The notes under the pieces: model-generated
The model's database searches: none
What the model saw: only the letters and a program-made list of their open reading frames with translations
What the model was told of the DNA's origin: nothing
Shown: positions 34,045 to 45,400 of the stretch, in pieces
Position numbering within the stretch: the stretch's first letter is position 1
Layout: every line of letters starts with the position of its first letter
DNA from: Schistocerca nitens
Taxonomy: Eukaryota > Arthropoda > Insecta > Orthoptera > Acrididae
Length of the DNA: 64,000 bases
Assembly: GCF_023898315.1 (NCBI RefSeq)
Contig: NC_064614.1
Span: forward strand, 73,482,501-73,546,500
Reading direction: 5' to 3'
Made by a program: the position numbers and the translations under genes

Positions 34045-35862
34045 AAAACGTCGAAAAATGAGGTCGACAGGAAGTGGCTAAGCAGGGATAGGTACAGGAC
34101 AAATGTATGGATGTAGAGGCTTATCTCACTAGGGGTAAGATAGATACTGTCTACAGTAAAATTAAAGAGACCTTTGGGGAAAGGAGAACCACATGTATGA
34201 ATATCAAGAGCTCAGATGGAAACCCAGTTCTAAGCAAAGAAGGGAAATCAGAAAGGTGGAAGGAGTATATAGAGTGGCTGTACAAGGGCGATGTATTTGA
34301 CGACAATATTATGGAAATGGAAGAGGATGTACATGAAGATGAAAAGGGAGATATGACACTGCGTGAAGAGTTTGAGAGAGCCCTGAAAGACTTGAGTCAA
34401 AACAAGGCCCCGGGAGTAGACGACATTCCATTGGAACTACTGAGAGTCCTGAGAGAGCCAGCCATGACAAAACTATACCTTCTCGTGAGCAAGCCGTATG
34501 AGACAGGCGAAATGCCCTCAGGCTTAAAGACGAATATCATAATTCCAATCCCAAAGAAAGTAGGTGTTGACAGATGTGAAAATTACCGAACTATCAGTTT
34601 AATAAGTCACTTCCGCAAAATACTAACGCGAATTCCTTACAGACGAATGGTAAAACTGGTAGAAGCCGACCTCGGGGAAGATCAGTTTGGATTCCGTAGA
34701 AATGTTTGAACACGTGAGGTAATACTGACCCTACGACTTATCTTAGAAGATAAATTAAGGAAAGGCAAACCTACGTTTCCAGCATTTGTAGACTTAGAGA
34801 AAGCTATTGACAATGTTCACTGGAATACTCTCTTTCAAATTCTGAAGGTGGCAGGGGTAAAATACAGGGAGCGAAAGGCTATTTACAATTTAACAGAAAT
34901 CAGATGGCAGTTATAAAGAGTCGAAGGGCATGAAAGGGAAGCAGTGGTTGGGAAGGAAGTGAGACAGGGTTGTAGCCTATGCCCGATGTTACTCAATCTG
35001 TGCATTGAGCAAGCAGTAAAGGATACAAAAGTAAAATTCGGAGCAGGTATTAAAATCCATGGAGAAGAAATAAAAACTTTGAGGTTCGCCGACGACGTTG
35101 TAATTCTGTCAGAGACAGCAAAGGACCTGGAAGAGCAGTTAAACGTAATGGACAATGTCTTGAAAGGAGGATATAAGATGATCATCAACAAAGGCAAAAC
35201 GAGGATAATGGAATGTAGTCGAATTAAGTCGGGTGACGCTGAGGGAATTAGATTAGGAAATTGAGACACGTAAAGTAATAAATGAGTTTTGCTATTTGGG
35301 GAGGAAAATAACTGATGATGGTCGACGTAGAGAGGATATAAAATGTAGACTGGCTATGGCAAGGAAAGTGTTTCTGAAGAAGAGAAAATTGTTAACATCG
35401 AGTATAGATTTAAGTGTCAGGAAGCCGTTTCTGAAAGTAATTGTATGGAATGTAACAATGTATGGCAGTGAAACATGCAGGAAAAATAGTTTGGCCAAGA
35501 AGAGAATAGGAGCTTTTGAAATCTGGTGATACAGAAGAATGCTGAAGAGTGATGGATAGACCACATAACTAATAACGAGATACTGAACAGAATCGGGTAG
35601 AAGAGAAATTTGTGGCACAACTTGACTAGAAGAAGGGATTGGTTGCTAGGACATGTTCTAAGGCATCAAGGGATCACCAATTTAATACTGGAGGGCAGCG
35701 TGGAGGGTAAAAATCGTAGAGGGAGACCAAGAGATGAATACACTAACCAGGTTCAGAAGGATGTAGGTTGCAGCAGGTACTGGGAGATGAAGAATCTTGT
35801 ACAGGATAGAGTAACATGAAGAGCTGCATCAAACCAGTCTCTGGACTGAAGACAACAACAAC
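34045..35862 (+). mobile_element. RTE-like non-LTR retrotransposon, 5'-truncated pseudogene
   Basis: This is the reverse transcriptase and C-terminal part of an RTE-like element, which would copy its RNA at a nicked target. 34107-34709 holds KAPGVDDIPLELL and YRTISLISHFRKILTR (RT fingers), then GEDQFGFRRN. After a stop at 34707-34709 the reading continues in other frames with AFVDLEKAIDNVHW. The ORF at 34944-35264 has VRQGCSLCPMLLNLC and the catalytic FADDVVIL. 35296-35529 includes YGSETC and RIGAFEIW, the cysteine/tryptophan signature downstream of RT. The 3' tail ends CTGGACTGAAGACAACAACAACATC, the simple-repeat end usual for RTE. At least four stops or frameshifts and the missing endonuclease make it inactive. 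RTE is my best class; a related clade is possible. Confidence 0.8.
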
Positions 35863-36355
35863 ATCATGCCTCCAAAATAGTCCCAGATTTCCATAGGTAA
35901 CATTTGTCTTAATACTTAAACGAACGCTATGTGATTCCCACCAGAGAATGTCACTCGATGTGATCGTCATTTTAACCCGTCGAGCCACGTAATATTTATA
36001 TTACTGTTCAAAGTCTATGTCGATGCAATGTCTGTGTGAGCTCCTGTCGGGTGCATACATTTGTATGAGGCCTTGCTTTGGCATGGAGAGTGAGTTACTT
36101 TTGAGTTAGTTTGCATTTTTGTGGGACGAAACGCTGAAGGCACGTCTTTGCATGTGTCACTATGAAGCAAACCAAGGCCTGTATCATGTGTGAGATGCAG
36201 AGGTAAGCGAGTACGCCAGGACTTACCCCAGTTCACTGTTAGTAGCGCCACGTCACATTAACGCGTCTGCATGTAGCGCACAAGTATTGCACCAGAATTT
36301 ATTATGAAGTTAAAAATCAAGATTTTTGTTTAAAAGTTTGTTAAATTATAGTTTT
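35863..36355. other. No recognisable feature
   Basis: About 0.5 kb between the RTE 3' end and the Penelope 3' end. The minus-strand ORFs here show no motif. Confidence 0.45.
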
Positions 36356-36375
36356 GTGTAATAATAATCAAAATA

Positions 36376-36460
36376 TCCACGGGTATATTGCCGGTCTACA
36401 GTGTCCAACGGGCACAATATTTCGGCTATCATACATGTCACCATCATCAGGTGAACTGAC
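36376..36460 (-). ncRNA. Hammerhead-ribozyme-like motif, left Penelope copy
   Basis: On the minus strand CTGATGA (36450-36444) is followed by an imperfect hairpin and GAAA (36423-36420), then ATATTG pairs with CAATAT a short loop later. Hammerhead ribozymes have been described in Penelope-like elements. An extra U lies between CTGATGA and helix II, and helix I is weak, so the call is tentative. Confidence 0.4.
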
Positions 36461-37099
36461 GGACTGAGCTCCTGTGAACGTGCCGGTACGGAGATCCGTA
36501 CGCTTTGGCTGCTCAGGGGGAACTGGGTTCGGTCGCTGCGGCGGACGATTTAAATACCCTCCGCCCGCGGCGCACTCCCTCCGCCGTCCGCGCCCCGCGC
36601 CACGGTCGCGCGGTGGAACAGATTGCGACGGCGTCTGGGATGACGTCGGTATGATGGCTCTGTCCGCCGTGGTCATCACAACTATACGTTTGCTCGATTT
36701 ACTCTTGATTAACCCAATCGCTGGTTCCCAAGCCCTGCTAAGATTATAGCCACAGTCATGGTTTATGAGGTCGTCATTGGTGCGAATTTCGATGGCCTCT
36801 CTAACAACGCCGTCCCAGTATCTCTACGTCTGTACCAGAATCCTCTTGCGTTCATACTCCACAGCGTGATTTTCCGACAAACAATGTTCAGCAACCGCCG
36901 ACTTGGTCGGATACATCAGTGGAGTGTGCCTCTGGTGTTCACGGCATCGATCCTCGACAGTACGCATCGTCTGACCAATATACGACTTGCCACATGACAC
37001 GGAATCTAGTACACGCCGGCCTTCCTCATACCAAGGTCATCTTTGGCGCTCCCCACCAGTGCACGAGTTTTATTCGGAAGACAAAACACAGTTCCGACC

Positions 37100-37317
37100 G
37101 TCCGCAGCTCGTGGTCGTGCGGTAGCGTTCTCGCTTCGCACGCCCGGGTTCCCGGGTTCGATTCCCGGCAGGGTCTGGGATTTTCTGTGCCTCGTGATGA
37201 CTGGGTGTTGTGTGACGTTCTTAGGTTAGTTAGGTTTAAGTAGTTCTAAGTTCTAGGGGAGTGATGACCATAGATGATGTTATGTCACATAGTGCTCAGA
37301 GCCATCTGAACCATTTC
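37100..37317 (+). mobile_element. Hybrid SINE: family C head, family A tail
   Basis: The head GTCCGCAGCTCGTGGTCGTGCGGTAGCG...GGGTTCGATTCCCGGCAGGG and middle TTTTCTGTGCCTCGTGATGACTGGGTGTTGTG match the SINE at 14224-14512. After GACGTTC the sequence is the family A body (TTAGGTTAGTTAGGTTTAAGTAG...CAGAGCCATCTGAACCATTT). An 11-bp duplication CAGTTCCGACC (37089-37099 and 37318-37328) proves it inserted as one unit, within the Penelope fragment. Confidence 0.95.
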
Positions 37318-37721
37318 CAGTTCCGACCCGGTGTTTCTTCAAAATGCTGGCGATTTTCCCCGAGAGTGCGCCTGTATATGGAATAAACGCAGTGCCTACC
37401 TCCTGCCTCCTGATTTCATCCATCTCCAATGGTTGTGCTGTAGTGGTTGGGCGGCGAGCACGTTCAGTCTGCCACTCTGAGTACCCATTTTTTCGAAATA
37501 CAGTTCTCAGATGTTCCAATTCCTGGGGTAGACTCTCTGCTTCAGAGATAGTGCGCGCCCTATGTAGTAAAGTTTTAAGCACCCCATTCCTCTGTGAAGG
37601 GTGCTGGCAGCTGTCTGCGTGCAAATACAGATCAGTGTGCGTTGTCTTCCGATACACCCCATGACCTAGGGTGCCGTCAGCCCTTCTCGTGACCAAGACG
37701 TCAAGGAAAGGTAATTGACCC

Positions 37722-38674
37722 TGTAACCTTCCCACAAGATAAATTCGAATGACAATACTTAATAGAAATGGAGCCACAGCTAAGTGTAAACTCCCCACAA
37801 GAATATTAATCTCAACGAAATACGATCCTGGACCGGGTGTCGCCAAGTGTAACCTTCCCACAAGATAAATTCGAATGACAATACTTAATAGAAATGGAGC
37901 CACAGCTAAGTGTAACCTCCCCACAAGAAATATTAAAGACAATACTTATTAGAAATGGAGCCAAGTGTAGCCTCCCGCAAAATATTAATGACAAAGACAA
38001 TTAAATAAAAGCTCGCTATCTGACTCAAGTGCAAGTTCCCATAAAATAATGAACGAGAATCCCATGACAATGAAACTACAGTGATACTCAAAAATCAATT
38101 TAACCAAAATGTCGGTCTTTGCCCTGTGCGAATTCAGAATAAATTTCTTACCTTATTAAAACTGCATGTCAAAATTCTGCTCTTATTGTTGGCTGCGGCT
38201 TGGAGGAAAAACATTGCAATTGCCTTTTTTTTTTTTTTATTAAAAAAAAATTTGTTAAAGGGAAATGGAGGGAATTTGAATGATTGTTTGTAAATTTGTT
38301 TTTAAATCCAAATTATTATTGGGGGCGATTTTTGAAAGTTAAATTACAATGAGTGGACCTTACATTATCTGATAAGCGCAAAGCTGCATAAACATTTATT
38401 TAATAAAATTATACCTTGTCCTGAATCTTGACCATCGCTGTGCCGACGCCCGCCGACGCAACTGCTACAGACATACTACTCTCCGCGACAGCTACCAACA
38501 GACTACTTTACGCGACTGCTCGCGACACACTACATTACCCGACTGCTCGCGACACACTACATTACGCGACTGCTACCGAGATACAACTGTACTGCACTGC
38601 GCTTCGAGCGCAACTGCTCTGGTCAGAGATTCTACAATGTCTCAGCATCGCTGCCGCACAACATACGTGTTTCA
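37722..38674 (-). repeat. 3' LTR, element 2
   Basis: It begins (minus strand) TGAAACACG and ends GGTTACA. The right half in transcription order consists of ~60-bp degenerate units that each end CCAAG on the plus strand and begin TGTA(A/G)(A/C)CTCCC: starts at 37722, 37785, 37848, 37911 and 37966. The unit at 37785-37847 contains a copy of the primer-binding-site region. Confidence 0.95.
37806..37847 (-). other. Primer-binding-site copy inside the 3' LTR
   Basis: CTCAACGAAATACGATCCTGGACCGGGTGTCGCCAAG (plus strand) matches, with one or two differences, the sequence just outside the 5' LTR at 48848-48880 that forms the primer-binding site. The same copy is in the 5' LTR at 48965-49006. Confidence 0.85.
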
Positions 38675-38690
38675 TAACCCTCCACTGGGG
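38675..38690 (-). other. Polypurine tract, element 2
   Basis: The minus-strand reading CCCCCCCAGTGGAGGGTTA abuts the TG of the 3' LTR. AGTGGAGGG is the probable plus-strand primer. The relative at 61.9 kb has the same motif at its LTR edge. Confidence 0.8.
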
Positions 38691-38803
38691 GGGCAAAAAT
38701 TTGGCAGCGATGGTGAGTCATTTGGACTTGCCATCGTAACAAATTTTTCCTTTAATTAATTAACATTTACAAAATATTTGGATGTAATACATGAATTAAA
38801 TGT

Positions 38804-39353
38804 TGTGCGCATGCACCAATTACAAAACATTACAGACAAGACAAAATATAAGTACAAAACAAATCAGGAAAAATGTATATACAAATTATTTGACAGATAA
38901 TAAAATGCACACACACTGAAAAATTCTTTAGCAGTTTCATAACAGGCAAAAAAAAAAAAAAATCATGTTGACAAGTGTCATGAGTGCACATGCACTGCAG
39001 TGGAGAACATATCAGTAAAAGACGAAATGTATATACAAGAGTAACAAATGACATAAATCATAAAAGGTATACAGAATGAACACAAATCATATCGAAAATT
39101 GAGAAGAGTGCACAGGCACTGTAGTTCAGTTGAAAACATATTCACATAAGTGCACATGCACTGAAAACTTTTGAACATTTTTATAACAAATAAACGCAAG
39201 AGTAGAAAAAATCATCAAATCACAAAAAGTATATACAATATAGATGACAAGAGTGCACACATACTGCACTTCAAAACAAATCGAAAATGTCTTTAGTATT
39301 TTGACAACAAATGGCAAAAATCATGTCGACAAGTGACACAAGTGTACTCGCAC
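38804..39353 (-). repeat. Array of short dyad motifs, element 2
   Basis: About seven copies of a 14-bp near-palindrome AGTGCACATGCACT (variants with CACA, CAGG, CGCA centres) at about 38804, 38904, 38983, 39107, 39149, 39252 and 39340. They are separated by A-rich spacers containing AAATGTATATACAA-like phrases. The same array with AGTGCACACGCACT occurs in element 3 (62882-63353). Confidence 0.75.
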
Positions 39354-41394
39354 TAGAGTTCAACAAATCGAGAAAAAAATGTATAGGCCATGAACATAAA
39401 TGGTGTTAGTAAAAAAATGATTTTCACTATTAGGATAGGAAAGGAAGGATTGCATCATGGTTGTAGCACTTTAGTTTGCACATAGCTGCACTGAAAGTCC
39501 ATTTCTTTCCACAGAATCACAATACTAAGTGATACAATCTGCAGTTCCGTTCCCAGAAGTATTTATCAGCTTATTAAGACAGTGAAACGTCGTAGTAGTA
39601 TTCCATACTATCATTTGGCAGTATACCAGGTACACCAAACAGTGGGACCATAATAACGTCTTCTTCGCTTACGGTGGTGGACAGCATGTCGTGTCAACAC
39701 CACGCTCTTAAGAGGCACACCAACGTAGAATTAGTGCAAAACCAAATATAGTGCTCCATGATTAGGAGGATGGACAAGACAAATGGATGTTACAATAATT
39801 TCAGGTAGTTAGGTCAGAAGGTGAAGGACATTAACTAACACACAAGTCTTGATTAGTGATTACATAAGTAGTTTGCGGTATCCATACTCTAGTCATTGAA
39901 CATTTCTGTACCATGAATGTAGTATTACAGAAAAATGTTCATTAATTAATTTAAAGACAAGAGTGGTAATCAATCGCCATCAAGTATTGAGTATTACAAA
40001 ACATTTTTCCTCATTCAAATGACATATTTACAAGTAACTATTAACACTCAGTGGCCTAGCAACTTTCGATTAGTACAAAATATTTATCATCATTCAGTAT
40101 TAATATGGGAAGTCATCAGTGAAAACACTAACAAAACGTTAAGTTACATTAATTATTGGCACTCAGTGGCCAGCAAGTATTGAATAGTATAAAACATTAT
40201 TCATCATTCAGTATTCTTCATATCATTAAGAAATCATTATTAGAAATCAGTTAATTACAGTCATAGCCTTAATAATCATGGGCATAATAAGTAATTACAT
40301 TAATTATGGGCACTCAGTGGCCAGCAAGTATTGAATTATGTCATAAACTAGTGACATTATATGAGACTGGTAATACATTTTGTTTTTGTGCTAGCACTAC
40401 ATTGCTTTAGCTAATTATACGGGAAAGCAAGAAGAAGAGAAAAAAAAAAGGAGGAAAAAATTGCTTCTAGGTTGTTCATATAATGAAAAATGTGTAACGT
40501 CATTCGTCATGAGTCAGCTGTAGCAAGGTTGTGACACAAGGTAGTATATGTGATGACATTTATAACGATAGACACAAATGGGTAAAAAAAATAAAATGTA
40601 AGTACTAGAACAGGTATAATAAGTAACAAGTTTAGTAAGTATCATGAAAAGCATCTCCTGGAAAAAATACAAAATGGATTATTGAGCTGAAAGAAGAAAC
40701 GCAGACTATGCTGAGAAGTATTGAACTTCGAATTAACAGGTAGTGTAATGTGTTTAAAAAAAATGTGTTCCATAACTGTCCTTTCCAAAACCTTCAGTCA
40801 TCCTACTACGCAATATAACACCTGCTGTCAAAGTAAACTGCAACAAATACTTAAATAACTACATAGCATAAATACATAACTTCAACATTATCCTCATCTG
40901 TAAAGAAAAACTTCATTATTCATATCATCATAACTCCATCATTATCATCACCTGTAAACAAAAACTTCATTATTCATAGTACCATATTCTTCATCATTGT
41001 TCATTATCAGCATTCATTATCATCTGCAAAAATCATTTCATTATTCATCACACAACTATTCCTAATCCCTAGCATATTTCATCACTTAAAACTAAAATGT
41101 GTAGTTCTGTCTGACAGCTTGCATCAATCGCTTTGTATTCTGAAAGAAAAAATTAGTTAAGACTGCTATTCGACGATGTGTATAGTATATTCTTGTTAAT
41201 GCTTGTTAATTCTGATCCATTTACTCTTCCTCATAAAGTTATTGCATCTTCTTTCGTTTATTCCGTAGGTCAAATTCTCATCTGTTTAATTTATTTCCAT
41301 TACGCATCATTTCTTTCTGAAACTGATGAACAAAGATTAATGTCTTGCATTTAAATCCTATACCCATTAAATAATGACTGGTTAATGGTGACTC

Positions 41395-41650
41395 AATTAA
41401 GCATACAACATAACATGACAGAAAAACGTAATATGTCAAAAGCATAGACAGTGTTCAAAGGCAAAAGTGTACAGAGAATAATTAAGCATACAGCATAACA
41501 TGACAGAAAAACGTAATATGTCAAAAGCATAGACAGTGTTCAAAGGCAAAAAGTGTACAGAGAATAATTAAGCATACAGCATAACATGACAGAAAAACGT
41601 AATATGTCAAAACATAGACGGTGTTCAAAGGCAAAAAGTGTACAGAGAAT
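41395..41650 (-). repeat. Three tandem ~85-bp units, element 2
   Basis: AATTAAGCATACA(A/G)CATAACATGACAG starts units at 41395, 41480 and 41566. The units are almost identical, each including AAAACGTAATATGTCAAAA and AGTGTTCAAAGGCAAAA (AGTGTT reads GGTGTT in the third). Confidence 0.95.
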
Positions 41651-41814
41651 ATCACAATGCAGCAGCAAAAAAAAAAAAGAAAAATGTAAAACAGTCACGA
41701 TGTTGAGATATCATAGGGCAAAATGTCAAAGTCAAATGGTGTGTGTTACACCTTGACTAGTTCACAATGCATACAAACAAAACAGGAAAACAATCATACG
41801 CAAAAAAAATGAAA

Positions 41815-42380
41815 AATGTGCACAGTCTGATGTGTAACGACAAGAAAAGCGACCTGCTAACCTTACCTTGCCGGGCACTTGCCAAGAAAAATACGATAGT
41901 CATCATCAGTAATTAGTCATATAATTATACTTGCATAAGTGGTCATAAAATGTATAAGTTCTTTTGAAAAAAATGTGCACGGTCTGATGTGTAACGACAA
42001 GAAGAGCGACCTGCTAACCTTACCTTGCCGGGCACTTGCCAAGAAAAATACGATAGTCATCATCAGTAATTAGTCATATAATTATACTTGCATAAGTGGT
42101 CATAAAATGTGTAAGTTCTTTTGAAAAAAATGTGCACGGTCTGATGTGTAACGACAAGAAGAGCGACCTGCTAACCTTACCTTGCCGGGCACTTGCCAAG
42201 AAAAATACGATAGTCATCATCAGTAATTAGTCATATAATTATACTTGCATAAGTGGTCATAAAATGTGTAAGTTCAGCAAAAAATGTGCACGGTCTGATG
42301 TGTAACGACAAGAAAAGCGATCTGCTAACCTTACCTTGCCGGGCACTTGCCAAGAAAAAATACGATAATCATCAATAATT
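41815..42380 (-). repeat. Four tandem ~155-bp units, element 2
   Basis: AATGTGCAC(A/G)GTCTGATGTGTAACGACAAG starts units at about 41815, 41972, 42129 and 42283. Each also holds GACCTGCTAACCTTACCTTGCC and GGGCACTTGCCAAGAAAAA. The array ends about 55 bp past the pol stop codon. Confidence 0.95.
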
Positions 42381-42434
42381 GTTCACATAAATATCTGGAA
42401 AATGTATTACCGTGTGATAACTCATTATGTATGT

Positions 42435-45400
42435 TCATTCAATAAACGCTTTAACATTGGAGATATGGTGATTGCCTTTCGATTTTCTAGTTCTCAGAGT
42501 TTCGACGTGTACAACATTGGGGTGAGGAATGCTACGAATCCGATATGGACCTGCGTACAGAAGTTCAAATTTACTGCACTTACCTTTTAATTTGCTGGAT
42601 AAATAGTGTGTTCGTACTAATATCTTCTGTCCAACGTGAAAGTCTCGGCGTCTACAAACCTGTTTTTGCTGTCTTCTCCGGCGCTCTGCGGCACGTTTGA
42701 TGTTGTTCAGCGCAATGTCAATTATTTCGTGGTGTCGTAATCGACGAGATGTAGGAAATGTTACTAATTCTTTAATTTTGTTTGGTGGTTCAACGTTTTT
42801 CAGTATAACATACGGAGATAGCATAGTGGATTCATTTGGAATGGAATTAATTACATCTTGGAATGAGTGTATGTGTGTGTCCCAATTAACATGTCTTTTG
42901 TGGCAGTATATTCTACACAGTTTACCAATTTCTTTCATTAGTCGTTCACAAGGGTTCGAAGAAGCGTGGTACTTGGATATATAAATCGGAGAAATGTTTC
43001 TAGCTCGTAACATGCGTGTCCATATAGCAGAACGAAATTGTGATCCATTATCTGAAATTACTTTCATCACATGCCCTACATGAAATAAGAAATGCTTTAC
43101 AAATGCTTTCGAGACAGTTTTAGCAGTAGTTTTGCGTAACGGAGTGAAGGTAACAAATTTTGAAGTGAGTTCAACAGCGACAAAGATGTAGCAAAAACCT
43201 CTGTTAGTTCTCGGAATTGGACCAAAAATGTCTACTGCGGCCATATGTCTTAATTTAACAGGTACAATTGGATATAATGGAGGAATGTGTGAAGTGGTGT
43301 CGGACTTAGCTTTCTGGCAAATTTTGCATGACGCTAAAACTCGTCGTATATGTTTTTCCATATTTGCAAAATAACAGTTCTGTCTCAGTATAAGAAAACA
43401 TTTTCTGGCTCCGTAATGTGCGTAACTTAAATGAGTGTACCAAATTAATTTGTTAATCAGTTCGTCAGGAATGCATAATAACCAATTGTTGCTGTCTGGA
43501 TGAGAGCGGCGAAACAGAATGTCATTGCGTACAGTGTAGTGGTTCCTAATCGTAACATTATTCTTATCTTGCCAAAGGTGTTTAATTTCTTTCCATACAT
43601 TGTCTTTACTTTGCTCTCGTGCTATGTCCTGTAATGACGATGAAATAAAATTTTCAAATGCGACTTGTTGAATGTACATGACACTGAAATTTGCTTTGCA
43701 GAAGTTGTCTGCTACGTCTTGCTGATTGTTACTGAGAGAACGCGATAGTGCGTCTGCTATAACATTTTGTGTGCCGGGAATGTGAACAATTGTAAAATTA
43801 AATTCCTGTAAATAAAGTTTCCATCTGCTCAGTCTGTCATGAGTGAATTTAGCTGAAAGTAAAAATTGAATAGCTCTGTGATCTGTGTAAACTGTGGTGT
43901 GTCTTCCATAAAGAAAGTGCCGAAATCTCGTAAAAGCCCATACAACACATAACGTTTCCAATTCTGTGACGGAATAATTTCGCTCAGCAGGTGACAAAAT
44001 GCGACTTGCAAATGCGATGTTTTTGATTACTGTAGAGCCATCTTCTTCAATTTCCTGAAAAATGTGTACGCCTAAAGCTGTGTTGGAACTGTCGGTGGCA
44101 ATGGAAAAATTTCTGGTAAGGTCTGGGTGCGATAAAAGTGGAGCATTCAACAAAGCATGTTTCAGGTTCACGAATTCAGAGTGTGCTTGCTTATCCCATG
44201 ACCAAATAGTGTTTTTACCTGTTAATTGGCATAATCTAGGTGTATCTAAAGCAGAGTGATGAATAAATTTGCGAAAAAAGTTAATTAAACCCAAAAAACT
44301 GCGTAATTGTTTCTTCGTCGTAGGAACAGTAATGTCACGTAGAGCTTGAAGTTTTTCTGGATCAGGCGCAATGCCTTCTGCTGAAATTACGTGTCCAAGA
44401 AATTTTATAGAAGTTTTGCCAAAATGCGATTTACTGAGATTAACTGTAAGTCCTTGTGCATGAAAAGTTTGCAACAGTCGTTCAAGAATCAGATTGTGCT
44501 CAGTCCAATTAGCTTCTGCGATAAGAATGTCGTCTACATACGTCGTAATTCTGTCTTTAAGTTCTGTCGGAAGTATTGTGTTCAAACCGCGAATAAAAGC
44601 TGCAGAAGAAATAGTTAAGCCGAATGGTAATTTGCAAAACTGATAACAGTCGCCGAAACAGAGAAAAGCTGTATACTTTCTACAATTTGGATGAAGTTGA
44701 ATCTGCCAGAATCCCGATTTCAAATCTAATGTGGAATAAATAGCTGTACCGTGAAATTTCTGTAAAAGTTCCTCTAATGTCTGTGGTCGATCTGTTTCGT
44801 TAATAATTATGTCATTAATGTGACGTGAATCAAGTACAAGCCGAAGTGAGCCATCTTTTTTCTTAACAATATGCAGCGGGTTTATGTACGGACTAACTGC
44901 TGGTTCTATAATTCCTTGGTCAAGCATATCCTGTAGTTCTTTTTTAACTTGTTCTCTGTGAATATACGGAATAGGATAATGCTTTGCTTTAAATGTGTCG
45001 TGCTGTTTCACTTGAAATTCATACATAAAACCGGACATAGTACCAGGAATGTTGTCGAAAACTGGAGCTTGCTGTAAAAGAATTTTGTGCAACTGCGTTC
45101 GTTCGTCGTCTGAATTTGTACTGCTTTGTTTAACTTTATCTGAAATCATCTGCATAACGTCGTAGTCAGCTTCGTCTGGAGTATTATAGTTATGTACGTA
45201 CGTGTCTGTGAACAATGTGGGATTACAGTCTATGTTACGTGTTGCGGAAATGACCTCTGTGCGGTTAATTGTTTGTTCTTCCGCAGATAATGAATGCTGA
45301 AACTCTAAAGCCAATTGTACATTTTCGTCCTTCAACATTAAATGAGAATTTTGAAAATCAACCACTGCGTCGTGTTGTACCAGAAAGTTCATGCCTAAAA

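Larger units (their letters stand above)
36356..37717 (-). mobile_element. Penelope-like element, left fragment (minus strand)
   Basis: Read right to left, it starts inside the coding region at LPFLDVLVTRRADGTLGHGVYRKTTHTD (end of reverse transcriptase), continues through a Gly/Lys/Arg-containing linker (GKIASILKKHR), and after a SINE insertion enters a GIY-YIG endonuclease region (GMRKAGVY then IPC), ending in a GC-rich 3' UTR and a hammerhead-like motif. Compared with the right-hand copy, the GIY-YIG reading has a stop codon just after GVY and a one-base deletion, so it is dead. Penelope-like elements encode RT plus GIY-YIG nuclease; here only the C-terminal part remains. It faces away from an inverted partner beyond the gypsy-like element. 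Confidence 0.85.
38691..42380 (-). other. 3.7-kb noncoding 3' region of element 2
   Basis: There is no ORF of note on either strand between the pol stop and the polypurine tract. It contains a dyad-motif array (38804-39350), a block conserved in element 3 (about 39425-39830), a loose repeat of CACTCAGTGGCC (about 40047, 40158, 40311), three 85-bp units (41395-41650) and four ~155-bp units (41815-42380). Such a long structured noncoding tail is unusual for this group. It may act in RNA packaging, transcription or insulation; none of these is shown. Confidence 0.7.

Noticed and set aside
41395..42380. Regular repeats as a possible CRISPR array
   Set aside because: Units are long, directly adjacent and nearly identical with no short-repeat/unique-spacer pattern; they lie in a eukaryotic retroelement.
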